Assembly (NCBI GenBank): GCA_002281875.1
Contig: NCHN01000003.1
Coordinates: 60,291 to 124,290 of the forward strand
Length of the DNA: 64,000 bases
Direction of reading: 5' to 3'
Source: Sphingobacteriia bacterium 24-36-13
Lineage (GTDB): Bacteria > Bacteroidota > Bacteroidia > Chitinophagales > Chitinophagaceae
The notes below the pieces were generated by a model. The model ran no database searches and was not told the DNA's origin. It worked only from the letters and a program-made list of their open reading frames with translations. Shown one piece after another: positions 50,965 to 60,356 of the stretch (within the stretch, counting starts at the first letter, position 1; every line of letters starts with the position of its first letter). The translations under genes and the position numbers were made by a program.

Positions 50965-51879
50965 CTATTGCCCCTTAAAGCCCCACTTTTTCATGACGTT
51001 TAAATCTTCTTTTATGCATTCCAACGGAGCAATACCTTGATATGCTTCTTGCTCAACAATCAAGTGTAAAGTGCCTCCATTTTTTAAACCCTCTTCCACA
51101 ATTTCTTTTACTAGTTGTACTCCTTTTCCTAAGATGGTGCTTTCATATCCATTGCCGTTGGTTCTTTTGATTTCATCTTTTACATGCATAGAAACAAAAC
51201 GACCTGGATATTTTTTTACAATAGATAATGCATCAGCACCTGTTCCATACAAATTACCCATATCAAATTGCTGGGTTACCATAGAAGGGTCTGTATTGTT
51301 AAGCATTACCTCGTACATGGTTTCAGTACCCATCATTTGTGTAAACTCAAAATCGTGGTTATGATAGCCGAATCGCATTCCCGATTTTTTACACAGCTCA
51401 CCCGATTTATTAAACACTTCCATAAAACGCAACATTTGCTCTTTAGATTTACGCAAACCCGACTCTAAAGATGGGCTTATCACTAATTCTTGGCCTACTA
51501 CTGCCGCATCTTCAATGGTATATTTCCAAGCATCGGTAAAATCATTTTTTGATGCATCCCAATGATTCGCTCCCATTACGGTATGTCCAGATGGCATTTT
51601 CAGCCCCAAGTCATCTAAAACTTTTTTGAATTCAGTAGCTGTATAGCCATAAAATTTTCTATTCACATAATTGGCATGCTCTACATTTTTATATCCCATT
51701 TCTGCAACTGCTTTTAAAGTAGCCAATGGGTCTTTACGCATATCTTCACGTACAGAATACAATTGAACACCTGTAATGAATTTCTTTTTAGCGGCAGCAG
51801 AAGCCCAAGAAGGAAGCGTAACAGTAGCTAAAGCAGCTAAAGTACCTTGTTGTAAAAATTTACGACGGTCCAATTGCAT
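50965..51879 (-). CDS. Tat-exported sugar phosphate isomerase/epimerase-like TIM barrel
   Basis: A 304-residue protein of the xylose-isomerase-like TIM-barrel superfamily (AP endonuclease 2 fold). The start ATG at 51879 gives a twin-arginine signal (MQLDRRKFLQQGTLAALATV, cleavage near ASAAA); a longer frame to 51933 would hide it. Metal-binding candidates are the acidic and His residues in RFGYHNHDFEF, TQQFDMGNL, SMHVKDEI and LIVEQEAYQG. Members exported by Tat in Bacteroidota are thought to act on sugars or inositol-type polyols in the periplasm; the reaction is undetermined. Divergent from the gene at 51921. Confidence 0.85.
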   Translation of the reverse strand: MQLDRRKFLQQGTLAALATVTLPSWASAAAKKKFITGVQLYSVREDMRKDPLATLKAVAEMGYKNVEHANYVNRKFYGYTATEFKKVLDDLGLKMPSGHTVMGANHWDASKNDFTDAWKYTIEDAAVVGQELVISPSLESGLRKSKEQMLRFMEVFNKSGELCKKSGMRFGYHNHDFEFTQMMGTETMYEVMLNNTDPSMVTQQFDMGNLYGTGADALSIVKKYPGRFVSMHVKDEIKRTNGNGYESTILGKGVQLVKEIVEEGLKNGGTLHLIVEQEAYQGIAPLECIKEDLNVMKKWGFKGQ

Positions 51880-51920
51880 ATTTTTAATTTTTTGTGATAA
51901 CCAAAGTACGCAAATTTTGT

Positions 51921-52394
51921 ATGAAAGCAGCATCTGTGCACGAGATCAAACAAGCTTTAATGAGCAACTCCAGCAAAGAGTTGGCTGAACTTTGTTTGAG
52001 ACTGGCAAAATTCAAAAAAGAGAATAAAGAATTACTTACCTACTTGTTATTTGAAGCACATAACGAAGAAGCATATATAGCTGAAGTAAATCAACTTATT
52101 ACAGACGAATTTAGTGAAATAGATCCAGGCCAAAACCTCTATTTTGTAAAGAAAACCCTTCGTAAAATTCTGAGGATTGCTAGTAAACATATACGTTATA
52201 CAGGTTCTAAGCAAGCAGAAGTAGCTATTTTACTTCATTTTAGTTTAAGCCTAAAAAGATCAGGTATACCATTTATGAAAAGCACCGCATTGGCTAATTT
52301 GTATAAACAACAAATTAAAAAGTTAAATGCCGCAATTGGCACACTACATGAAGACCTACAATACGACTATTTACAAATGATGAATGAATGCTGA
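51921..52394 (+). CDS. hypothetical helical protein (157 aa)
   Basis: A 157-residue, all-helical, soluble protein beginning MKAASVHEIKQALMSNSSKE. It has several Leu-rich amphipathic helices (LAELCLRLAKFKKENKELL, LYFVKKTLRKILRIASKH), no signal peptide and no recognisable motif. Such ORFs downstream of a Tat-type isomerase are not a known operon pair and the two are divergent. The start ATG is preceded by an AT-rich run (CAAATTTTGTATG) reminiscent of a near-leaderless promoter. Function unknown. Confidence 0.7.
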   Translation: MKAASVHEIKQALMSNSSKELAELCLRLAKFKKENKELLTYLLFEAHNEEAYIAEVNQLITDEFSEIDPGQNLYFVKKTLRKILRIASKHIRYTGSKQAEVAILLHFSLSLKRSGIPFMKSTALANLYKQQIKKLNAAIGTLHEDLQYDYLQMMNEC

Positions 52395-53432
52395 TTACTG
52401 TTCCTGATCAAAGTAAAGTTTATAGTAATGTTTGCCCGTCATTTCATCATAGCCCTTCTCTATCAAATCTCTTCTGCCATGCACATACACATGAAAGTTT
52501 TTATCTAATTTAAGTATGCTCTTAAAATGCCTTTGTTGTTTTTGAATAGCCGCTGGATTAATAGCAAATTCGTCCTCAATATTAACTTGCTTCGCTACTT
52601 CATATTGTTGTTTATACTGGGTAAAACTATCAATTACTTCGGGGTGGTATAATACCTCTTTACTAAACTCATCTATCTGAAATTGATCATGGGTTTTAAA
52701 ATAATCCATGCTTCTTTGCAGCATATCAATTTGATCGGTTTTGTTTGTATCAAAATGCTCGGTTAATTCATTGCTGATAAAAAGCTTACACATTCCCAAA
52801 GTTTCATTGGTATTATGGTAACTGTTAATAATTGGAGCCGCTTGTAAGAAGGCCGATTTCCAAAATGCAGCATCTCCTTGTTTAGAAGCTGTAGATTCAT
52901 GAATCAAGGCTAAAAACCCTTGATTTTGCTCTTTTCTTAGCAAAATCACCCCTTTTTCAGGCTTTTTGAGGTCAATTCCGTCCTCAATAGACAAATTGAT
53001 GCCAGCTGGCTGGGTCTTAACTTTTAAAAATTGGTCTTTAGTGCTGGTATGAAAAAGACCAATTGCATCAGTAAAACCATCATCAAAAGGTATATTTTCA
53101 AAAAATACCATATAAAACTCACCCGATTTAGCAAAAACAGACTGACTCTTTAGATGGAAATGTTCCGCAATGGTTTTACTCCCCATTTCAAAAGGCATAT
53201 TTCCTTCAAAAACTTGAGAAATGGTATTGTAAACCAAATTGTTTTCTTGGCTCAATTGGTATTGTTCCGCCTCATTAAAGGGTTTTAGGAAAAAATGGGT
53301 CAATGTCTGCTGCCAAAATTCATCAGGAATTTCGTGAGCCGTTTCAGATAAAATTAGGGAGCTTCCTTGGGCTGCATTGCCCGCCTGGTGCACCATTAGC
53401 TTGTTTATTGTTACGCCGGAAATTGCATTCAT
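52395..53432 (-). CDS. nucleoid-associated protein, NdpA/YejK family
   Basis: A 345-residue protein of the NA37/NdpA family (nucleoid-associated 37-kDa protein). ATG 53432 (MNAISGVTINKLMVHQAGNA) is used; the upstream frame contains no convincing N-terminus. Family-like blocks include VHQAGNAAQGSSLILSE, FYMVFFENIPFDDG, AIGLFHTSTKDQFLKV, NINSIEDGIDLKKPEKGVI-like LSIEDGIDLKKPEKG, and FKSILKLDKNFHVYVHGRRD at the C-terminus. It binds DNA in Enterobacteria; role in Bacteroidota is not known. Convergent with the gene at 51921; stop codons are adjacent. Confidence 0.8.
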   Translation of the reverse strand: MNAISGVTINKLMVHQAGNAAQGSSLILSETAHEIPDEFWQQTLTHFFLKPFNEAEQYQLSQENNLVYNTISQVFEGNMPFEMGSKTIAEHFHLKSQSVFAKSGEFYMVFFENIPFDDGFTDAIGLFHTSTKDQFLKVKTQPAGINLSIEDGIDLKKPEKGVILLRKEQNQGFLALIHESTASKQGDAAFWKSAFLQAAPIINSYHNTNETLGMCKLFISNELTEHFDTNKTDQIDMLQRSMDYFKTHDQFQIDEFSKEVLYHPEVIDSFTQYKQQYEVAKQVNIEDEFAINPAAIQKQQRHFKSILKLDKNFHVYVHGRRDLIEKGYDEMTGKHYYKLYFDQEQ

Positions 53433-53535
53433 AGTACTGCGAATATAGAAGATAAGCAGCCTTTTAAAAACCAAATTCGGAAATCGTCAATAATTTTCGG
53501 ACCTTTGTATCATTCTTAACCATTAACCCTGCTAC

Positions 53536-53877
53536 ATGTACGCCCAGATTTGGACCAAGTACCTACCGATTATTCGCATATTATTAAAGAGAACCAAGCA
53601 GGATAACCAAGTGCTTGACCTTAATAGAATTGATTTTGAGCGTTTAGGAACCGGAAGAAAAGCAGGGTATAAATTCACTATTGAATTTAAAAATGGCAAA
53701 GTAGCTAATTTAATCAGCAGCTCTGCATTAGCATCAGATTTGGCCAGTGTAATGTTAGACGATGCCAATACTAAATTGATTTTAGAAGGCGGAGAGTTTA
53801 CGGTATCTCTGAATACAAAATTTCAACTCCTTATAAAAGGAGTGGCCGCTGAATTACCAGCAGCCACAGAAGAGTAA
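53536..53877 (+). CDS. hypothetical small protein (113 aa)
   Basis: A 113-residue protein with an N-terminal helix (MYAQIWTKYLPIIRILLKRT) that could be a short membrane-binding segment, then a compact alpha/beta part with FTIEFKNGKVANLIS and GEFTVSLNTKFQLLIKG. No recognised domain. It is the first of two plus-strand genes; the SDR gene starts 12 bases after it, so co-transcription is likely. A near -7 box (GACCTTTG) lies about 33 bases upstream. Confidence 0.65.
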   Translation: MYAQIWTKYLPIIRILLKRTKQDNQVLDLNRIDFERLGTGRKAGYKFTIEFKNGKVANLISSSALASDLASVMLDDANTKLILEGGEFTVSLNTKFQLLIKGVAAELPAATEE

Positions 53878-53889
53878 ACATTCCTTTTT

Positions 53890-54666
53890 ATGAATCTTAA
53901 CATAAAAGACCAATTATTCATAGTTGGTGGTGCTACATCTGGATTTGGCAAAGCAATTTCGTTTGCTTTAGTTAATGAAGGTGCAAAAGTTATAGCTATT
54001 GCTAGAGGCTTAGAAAAGTTGAATGATTTAAAAGTAACTGCTCCCAATCAAATCGAAATTTTAGCTGGAGACCTAGCGGAAGAAGAAACACTAATCAAAT
54101 TACTAGAGTTGATTAAAGACCAACCAATTCATGGTATGGTTGTCAATGCAGGTGGACCTCCGGCAAAAATGGTTTTAGAAACAACTTTAGAAGATTGGGA
54201 TAAAGCTTACTACTCCATATTAAGATGGAAAATAGCACTAACACAAGCAATCGTTCCAAAAATGGTGAAAGCTGGATATGGGAGAATCGTTTATATAGAA
54301 AGTGTATCTGTTAAACAGCCTGTAGAAAATTTAGTGTTGAGTACTTCATTAAGGCTAGCAGTAGTTGGAATGGTTAAAACACTTTCTCAAGAAATAGCTA
54401 CAACGGGTGTTACATTAAATATATTAGGACCCGGCTCACACAATACACCTGCAATTAATAGACTTTACACAAAAAAAGCAGAACAAACCGGGCTGCCTTT
54501 TGATCAAGTGAAAGAAATGGGTATCCAGCAAATTCCAGTGGGTATGCTAGGAGAAGCAGCAGATTTTGCAGGACTAGCCATATGGTTACTCAGTCCTCAA
54601 AGTAAATTCATAACAGGTCAAACCATCACTATTGATGGTGGTGCTGTTAAAGGAATAATGGGTTAA
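53890..54666 (+). CDS. SDR-family protein lacking the YxxxK active-site pair
   Basis: A 258-residue Rossmann-fold short-chain dehydrogenase/reductase-like protein. The nucleotide-binding loop GGATSGFGKAIS (residues 13-24) and NAGG (86-89) are intact. In place of the usual Tyr-x-x-x-Lys the sequence reads ENLVLSTSLRLAVVGMVKTL, so both Tyr and Lys are missing, and the upstream serine region IESVSVKQP is divergent. The C-terminal FITGQTITIDGG is typical. A divergent SDR group with an LSxSLRxAVxG segment exists in bacteria; it may use a different mechanism or bind rather than reduce. Convergent with the aldehyde dehydrogenase. Confidence 0.82.
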   Translation: MNLNIKDQLFIVGGATSGFGKAISFALVNEGAKVIAIARGLEKLNDLKVTAPNQIEILAGDLAEEETLIKLLELIKDQPIHGMVVNAGGPPAKMVLETTLEDWDKAYYSILRWKIALTQAIVPKMVKAGYGRIVYIESVSVKQPVENLVLSTSLRLAVVGMVKTLSQEIATTGVTLNILGPGSHNTPAINRLYTKKAEQTGLPFDQVKEMGIQQIPVGMLGEAADFAGLAIWLLSPQSKFITGQTITIDGGAVKGIMG

Positions 54667-54681
54667 TTATTAACTCAGATT

Positions 54682-56016
54682 TTACATCAAATGAATCGTA
54701 CGCTTTTTTAAAAACCTACTAAAATTTTCTTGTCCTATTCTTAATCCACCAATTCCACTCATATTAAAACTAAGATGATCTCCATAATGTAAAATGGCAG
54801 TGAGCGCCGACTCGTTAATACTTATTGAACCCGCATGAATTCGATTAGCAATATCTTCTGCTTCTTCATCAGTAGCAGCAAATACTGCAGCACCTAAGGA
54901 ATATTTAGTAGCATTAGCCAATTCAACTACTTCTTCTTTTGTACTAAATGACATTATTGGCATAATAGGCCCAAAAGTTTCTTCCTTCATCAACAACATA
55001 TTATGTGTAACGTTCACTACAATTGTTGGCCTGCAATAAAATCCTCCATGAATTTGTTCACAAGCATTACTACCAGTTAAAATTATTGCGCCTAAATTTT
55101 TGGCATCTTCTAAATGGGTATTAATCGTTAAAACTTGTTTTTCAAAAATGATTGGGCCAATTTCGCCTTTGTGCTGATCATCGGTTACAAGCTGTAATGC
55201 TTTTGTTTTTTCAATTAATAAATCAACCAACTCATCATGAATAGATTCATGCACATACACTCTTTCAAAACTCAAACAGTTTTGTCCTGCATTAGTAGTG
55301 CTTCCTTTTAAAATAGCGGTAGCAGCAACTTCCAAATTAGCTCCTTGCAAAACTATTGCCGGATCCTTAGCCCCTATTTCCATTAAAACAGGAGTCAATT
55401 TTTTACTAGCTGCTAAAGAAATCTTCATTCCTGTATTTACTGAACCAGTAAAACAAACTAAGTCTGCTAAACCAACCATTATTGCACCAACACTTGCATC
55501 ACCGGGAGTAAACAACAAAATTTTCTGTAACCCAGGTACCAACAATATAGTTCTGTTGATCACTTCAATAAAACGAGGTGTTATTTCGCTGGGCTTTACC
55601 AATACTGTAGCTCCTGATAATAACGCAGGTATGGTATCCATCATAGATAAAGCCAAAGGAAAGTTCCATGGGCTAATAATAGCAACCAATTGGTGAGGAA
55701 TCCAATTAGCATATTCTTCATAAAAGTCCTTTGTTGTAGCACACCATTTATCAATAGAGTCAATCACCCAATCTATTTCGGCAATTGTTTCCCAAGTTCT
55801 GCCAGTATCAGCAGCCAATGCTCCAATCAACAGTTCTTTGTTGATGATGATCGCTTGTTTCCATTCTTGTAAAACCGCAATACGGTTTGTAATGCCCGAT
55901 CTTACCCATGCATCTTGATGGTTGCGTAATTGCTTACAACGTTGTGCTATTTGAGCTGCATTACAATCGGGTATTTCATAATCGTATACACCGGTTCTAG
56001 GATTTCTAACTCGCAT
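54682..56016 (-). CDS. aldehyde dehydrogenase family protein
   Basis: A 444-residue NAD(P)-dependent aldehyde dehydrogenase. IISPWNFPLALSM and VLVKPSEITP form the cofactor pocket, FTGSVNTG follows, catalytic base Glu lies in LMEIGAKDPAI and the nucleophile Cys in GQNCLSFERVYV. MKEETFGPIMPIMSF completes the motif set. Length is slightly short but full. C-terminal segment SGIGGLRIGQENFSRFL resembles aldehyde dehydrogenases acting on aliphatic or fatty aldehydes, but substrate is not decided. It lies 14 bases downstream of the PhnA-like gene. Confidence 0.9.
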   Translation of the reverse strand: MRVRNPRTGVYDYEIPDCNAAQIAQRCKQLRNHQDAWVRSGITNRIAVLQEWKQAIIINKELLIGALAADTGRTWETIAEIDWVIDSIDKWCATTKDFYEEYANWIPHQLVAIISPWNFPLALSMMDTIPALLSGATVLVKPSEITPRFIEVINRTILLVPGLQKILLFTPGDASVGAIMVGLADLVCFTGSVNTGMKISLAASKKLTPVLMEIGAKDPAIVLQGANLEVAATAILKGSTTNAGQNCLSFERVYVHESIHDELVDLLIEKTKALQLVTDDQHKGEIGPIIFEKQVLTINTHLEDAKNLGAIILTGSNACEQIHGGFYCRPTIVVNVTHNMLLMKEETFGPIMPIMSFSTKEEVVELANATKYSLGAAVFAATDEEAEDIANRIHAGSISINESALTAILHYGDHLSFNMSGIGGLRIGQENFSRFLKKRTIHLM

Positions 56017-56030
56017 ATTTGCATATAAAG

Positions 56031-56609
56031 TTATGCTTTGCGAACATATTTTGTTAGTATAACAATCATTTGACCCTCAATTTTACCTTCAATTTGTTCA
56101 GTATTATCGGGAACCAAACGGATATTCTTCACGACAGTACCCATTTTTGCATTCAAACTAGTTCCTTTCACATCTAATGATTTAGTTAACACAATGGAAT
56201 CGCCCGTAAAAAGTTGTTGTCCATTACAATCCAAATGCAAGTCTACTGAGCCATCATTATCATGATCACCAGTAGCTTTGGCCCAAGCTAGTTTATCATC
56301 ATCTAAATAAAGCATATCTAATAAATCTGCTGCCCAAGATTCATTTCTTAATCTATTCAACATTCTCCAAGAAACTACTTGAATACCTGGCACTTCACTC
56401 CACATAGCAGTATTTAAACAGTCCCAATGCTTGCTGTCTAAAGCTTCTTTCTTTTCGATTTGTTGTAAACATTTACTGCAAATCATGATGCAGTTATCTT
56501 CAGTTGTTCTGTCTACAGGCGGCACTTCAAATAAAGACAATGGGGTAGTTGCAGCGCAAAGCTCACATTGGTTTTGGCTACGCGCTTCTATAGATTTGGC
56601 TAAACTCAT
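56031..56609 (-). CDS. PhnA-domain zinc-ribbon protein
   Basis: A 192-residue protein with an N-terminal zinc ribbon (CELC near residue 15 and CSKC near 44) and a C-terminal PhnA domain (about 115-185): DCNGQQLFTGDSIVLTKSLD followed by VKGTSLNAKMGTVVKNIRL. PhnA/YjdM proteins were named for phosphonate use, but the link is doubtful; this domain is not itself phosphonoacetate hydrolase. The middle helical part is longer than in minimal YjdM. It is co-directional with the aldehyde dehydrogenase. Confidence 0.85.
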   Translation of the reverse strand: MSLAKSIEARSQNQCELCAATTPLSLFEVPPVDRTTEDNCIMICSKCLQQIEKKEALDSKHWDCLNTAMWSEVPGIQVVSWRMLNRLRNESWAADLLDMLYLDDDKLAWAKATGDHDNDGSVDLHLDCNGQQLFTGDSIVLTKSLDVKGTSLNAKMGTVVKNIRLVPDNTEQIEGKIEGQMIVILTKYVRKA

Positions 56610-56680
56610 AAAAAGTGAATTGATTAAAGCGCCGAAGATACCTTTTTTACTTTTGAACAGATATGATAAAAGTCATGTAC

Positions 56681-57106
56681 TTATTTAATCAATAGTTTAT
56701 GAAATTTAATGACTTCATCCTTTTCAATAGGTGTTAAATGCTCTTTGCGATTGTATTTATCAAAAAGAAAAATCACTCGTTTATGCTGCGGATATTTTGC
56801 AAGAATGGCTTCCATTTTTTCACCCAGAGGAAAATCTTTTTCGAACAAGGGCTTACCAACTGTTGCAGGTGCTTTTTCGCGGGTATGCATTCTATTGATA
56901 GTGGCTTCCAGTGTTGCCAATAAATTAATAGGAATATCGGGCACTTTACTGGCTTTAGCCAATAAGCCTTGTAATTGTTTTTTACTTAAACTACCTCGCT
57001 CTTCGTATTGGTGCATTAAACTCATCACAAACAAAGCATCAGGATTGTGTTTGTAACAAGCTTCCAATACTCTGTCTATAATATCTAATTTCCCTTTTGG
57101 CATCAT
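56681..57106 (-). CDS. hypothetical protein (141 aa)
   Basis: A helical soluble protein beginning MMPKGKLDIIDRVLEACYKH and ending KDEVIKFHKLLIK. Segments such as NPDALFVMSLMHQYEERGSL and SKKQLQGLLAKASKVPDI suggest paired helices. No catalytic motif. ATG 57106 and 57103 are equivalent candidates; a frame extended to 57118 would begin inside a -7 box. Function unknown; it is divergent from the Asp-box gene at 57160. Confidence 0.68.
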   Translation of the reverse strand: MMPKGKLDIIDRVLEACYKHNPDALFVMSLMHQYEERGSLSKKQLQGLLAKASKVPDIPINLLATLEATINRMHTREKAPATVGKPLFEKDFPLGEKMEAILAKYPQHKRVIFLFDKYNRKEHLTPIEKDEVIKFHKLLIK

Positions 57107-57107
57107 A

Positions 57108-57115
57108 CAAAGATA
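57108..57115 (-). promoter_or_regulatory. -7 box upstream of the 141-aa protein
   Basis: Minus-strand TATCTTTG (plus CAAAGATA) matches TAnnTTTG and lies one base before the ATG at 57106. If used, transcription would start inside or just past the first codons, so the true start may be slightly downstream or the box may be chance. Confidence 0.3.
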
Positions 57116-57159
57116 CAATAAAGAATATGGCGTATATTTCTGAATAAAATTCAGCCAAT

Positions 57160-60100
57160 ATGCATAAACTGCTTTTAGGTTTGCTCCTTATAACTGGTGC
57201 AGACTATTCATTTGCACAAGCCAGCAAAGAACCCAATACCGAAAATGTAAATCAATATTTTAAACCCGTTAAATGGCGCAGTATTGGGCCTTTCAGAGGA
57301 GGCAGGTCTAATACAGGTACTGGTGTTAAAGGAGATATCCATACTTATTATATGGGTACGACTGGTGGTGGATTATGGAAAACCACCGACCGAGGAATTA
57401 GTTGGAAAAATATTTCCGACGGGCAATTTAAAACAGGATCAGTTGGTTCAATAGCCGTTTCAGAAAGCAACCCCAATATAGTATATGTAGGAATGGGAGA
57501 ACATGCCATGCGCGGGGTAATGACCCATCATGGAGATGGCATGTATAAAAGTACAGATGCTGGAAAAAATTGGAAAAAAATTGGACTAGATGCTACACAG
57601 CATATTGCTCGCGTAATTATTGATCCAACCAATCCTGATATTGTATATGTTGCCGCACAAGGAGCACTTTATAGTAATTCTACAGAAAGAGGAATTTACA
57701 AAAGCACCGACGGAGGAACAACATGGAAAAAAATCTTATACATCAACGATAAAACGGGATGTGCAGAATTATCCATGGATGCAAAAAATCCAAGCATATT
57801 ATATGCAGCCATGTGGGACCATGGCAGACTGCCTTGGAAAGTAATCAGTGGAGGCCCAGGAAGTGGATTGTACAAATCAACCGATGGCGGTGCTAATTGG
57901 GAAAAATTGAGCAAAGGTTTACCTAAAGAAATGGGTAAAATGGCTATTGCAGTAAGCCCAGCAAATTCAGATAAAGTATATGCATTAATTGAAAGCGATT
58001 TCGAAAAAAATGCAGGAGGATTATATGTATCAAATAATGCGGGGAAAAGTTTTAGCCAAGTTTCAGCAGAACATAAAATCATTCAGCGTGCATGGTATTA
58101 TATAGAAGTGTTTCCAGATCCAAATAATGAAAACACTTTGTATGTATTAAGTGCTCCGGCGTTAAAATCAATTGATGGCGGAAAAACATGGGAAAACCTA
58201 CAAGGTGTCCATGGAGATTATCACAATCTTTGGATTAATCCAAGCGATTCAAAAAATTTAGTGATGGCCGATGATGGAGGAGTAACCATAAGTTTTAATG
58301 GAGGACAAACCTGGAGCAGCCAAAGCAATATGCCAACTGCACAGATGTACCGCATTAATGTAGACAATTTATTTCCGTATAATATTTATGGAGGACAACA
58401 AGATAATTCATCAGTAAAAATTGCGAGTAGATCTTTTTCCGGAGGGATTACAGCCGCCGATTGGTCGGCATCAGCAGGAGGTGAAAGTGCATTCTTAGCG
58501 TTTGATCCAAATAATCCAAGATATGTATTGGGCGGGTCTTATCAAGGAACCATAGAAGTATTAGATACCAAAACAAATGCAAGTACCAATATCATGGCTG
58601 CACCCATTCAATATTTAGCAATGGATGCCAAAGACATGAAGTATCGTTACAACTGGAATGCCCCCATCATACATAGCCAACACGAACCAGGTACTTATTA
58701 TCATGGGGCTCATTTGTTACTAAGAACAAGGGATATGGGTAAAACATGGAACGAAGTATCTCCCGACTTAACACGTAATGAAAAGGAAAAACAAGTAAAA
58801 CCGGGTATACCATTTACCAATGAATCGGTGGGTGCAGAAAACTATGGAACATTAAGTTATGTAGTTGAATCACCGTTAGAAAAAGGAGTGATCTATACAG
58901 GTAGTGATGATGGATTGGTATATATAACAAAAGATGGCGGAGCCAACTGGAAAAATATTACACCAGCAGGATTAGCAGAGTGTTTAATCAATGCAATAGA
59001 AGTATCTCCTTTTGATAAAGCCACTGTATATATTGCAACCACGCGTTATAAATTTAACGACCATACACCCGGATTGTATAAGAGTACTGATTACGGGAAA
59101 ACCTGGACCAATATAAGCAATGGAATACCAGTAGGTTCTTTTACACGCGTTGTAAGAGAAGATGATAAACGAAAAGATTTGTTGTATGCAGGAACAGAAA
59201 ACGGCGTATATATTTCTTTTAATGGAGGAAAAAATTGGACTCCGTTTCAATTAAATTTACCCAACACGCCTATTACCGATTTACGCGTACATCAAAACAA
59301 TTTAATTGCAGCTACATCTGGCAGATCATTTTGGATATTGGACGATTTAACATTGGTTAGACAATATAAAACTGCTCCAACTACCCTATCAGTTTACGAA
59401 CCAGCGCCAGCAATATTAGCCAGTGGCAGTTCGGAGTTAGATGGCAATAATCCCGACTTTGATGGAACCAATCCATACAGAGGAGTTAACCCTGCAACAG
59501 GAATTGTAGTGTATTATGATTTACCTGAATTAAAAGAAAAATCTGTGATTACTATGACCATTAAAGATGGTAATGGAAAAACAATTCAAACAATTAGTTC
59601 TAAAGCAGACCCCAACTATAAAAGATACGATGGAGCACCTCCAAGAGATGCATTATTATCTACCAATAAGGGCTTGAACAGATTTGTATGGAACTTACGA
59701 CACGCAACTATGCCGGGCATTCCAAATACCTATATTGAAAGTAGTTTCCGCGGACATAAAGCCATTCCAGGAACTTATACCATCAGCATTGAAGCAGAAG
59801 GAAAAACAGTAAACACCAATGCAACTATTTTAGCTAATCCCAATTATCCAACCACTGCTGCTGAGTACCAAGAATTTGATGAAGCTATGACGGGCATGGA
59901 AGCAACTGTAAAAGAAATGCATAATATGGTCAACGAATTATTTTCGAAGAAGCAACAATTAGATCAAATTATTAAAAGCCTACCAACAGGCGAATTAAAA
60001 ACCAAAGCAGAAGCTTTATCACAAAAAATGAAAGCATGGGATGAAGATATGATTCAACGTAAGGCTACTGCTTATGATGATGCGGAGAACTTCTTGAATA

Positions 60101-60306
60101 AATTTACTGCCAACTATATGTTCTTGATGAATCAAACAGAAAGTGATATACCAAGAGTGAATCAACCAAATTTGGATTTATTAAAAGAATACACCAAACA
60201 ATGGCAGGTATTGAAAGAGCGAGGAGATAACCTTAACAAAATAGAAATACCTGCTTTAAATAAGCAATTATTTAATGAGGGAGTAGGCGCCATTCGTACA
60301 AATTAA
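57160..60306 (+). CDS. secreted Asp-box (VPS10/sialidase-like) beta-propeller protein, copy 2
   Basis: A 1048-residue exported protein paralogous to the 7096-10278 gene product. Signal [19 protein letters not shown]. Early block [19 protein letters not shown] matches KPRNIGPAGMSGRVTAI of copy 1. Asp-boxes: [64 protein letters not shown]. An Ig-like module follows with [16 protein letters not shown]. The last 150 residues are helical ([19 protein letters not shown]). It lacks the glycine tract of copy 1. Function unknown, probably surface binding or hydrolysis. Confidence 0.82.
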   Translation: MHKLLLGLLLITGADYSFAQASKEPNTENVNQYFKPVKWRSIGPFRGGRSNTGTGVKGDIHTYYMGTTGGGLWKTTDRGISWKNISDGQFKTGSVGSIAVSESNPNIVYVGMGEHAMRGVMTHHGDGMYKSTDAGKNWKKIGLDATQHIARVIIDPTNPDIVYVAAQGALYSNSTERGIYKSTDGGTTWKKILYINDKTGCAELSMDAKNPSILYAAMWDHGRLPWKVISGGPGSGLYKSTDGGANWEKLSKGLPKEMGKMAIAVSPANSDKVYALIESDFEKNAGGLYVSNNAGKSFSQVSAEHKIIQRAWYYIEVFPDPNNENTLYVLSAPALKSIDGGKTWENLQGVHGDYHNLWINPSDSKNLVMADDGGVTISFNGGQTWSSQSNMPTAQMYRINVDNLFPYNIYGGQQDNSSVKIASRSFSGGITAADWSASAGGESAFLAFDPNNPRYVLGGSYQGTIEVLDTKTNASTNIMAAPIQYLAMDAKDMKYRYNWNAPIIHSQHEPGTYYHGAHLLLRTRDMGKTWNEVSPDLTRNEKEKQVKPGIPFTNESVGAENYGTLSYVVESPLEKGVIYTGSDDGLVYITKDGGANWKNITPAGLAECLINAIEVSPFDKATVYIATTRYKFNDHTPGLYKSTDYGKTWTNISNGIPVGSFTRVVREDDKRKDLLYAGTENGVYISFNGGKNWTPFQLNLPNTPITDLRVHQNNLIAATSGRSFWILDDLTLVRQYKTAPTTLSVYEPAPAILASGSSELDGNNPDFDGTNPYRGVNPATGIVVYYDLPELKEKSVITMTIKDGNGKTIQTISSKADPNYKRYDGAPPRDALLSTNKGLNRFVWNLRHATMPGIPNTYIESSFRGHKAIPGTYTISIEAEGKTVNTNATILANPNYPTTAAEYQEFDEAMTGMEATVKEMHNMVNELFSKKQQLDQIIKSLPTGELKTKAEALSQKMKAWDEDMIQRKATAYDDAENFLNKFTANYMFLMNQTESDIPRVNQPNLDLLKEYTKQWQVLKERGDNLNKIEIPALNKQLFNEGVGAIRTN

Positions 60307-60329
60307 TACAGCCTTATACAACTGACCAA

Positions 60330-60337
60330 TATATTTG
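60330..60337 (+). promoter_or_regulatory. -7 box upstream of the alpha/beta hydrolase
   Basis: TATATTTG, perfect TAnnTTTG match, 19 bases before the ATG at 60357 and 23 bases after the stop of the Asp-box gene. Confidence 0.45.
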
Positions 60338-60356
60338 TAAGACTAAATCATGATTC

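Noticed and set aside
56031-56609. PhnA-like gene as evidence for phosphonate degradation
   Set aside because: The PhnA domain name is historical; no phosphonate genes adjoin, so no pathway is claimed.
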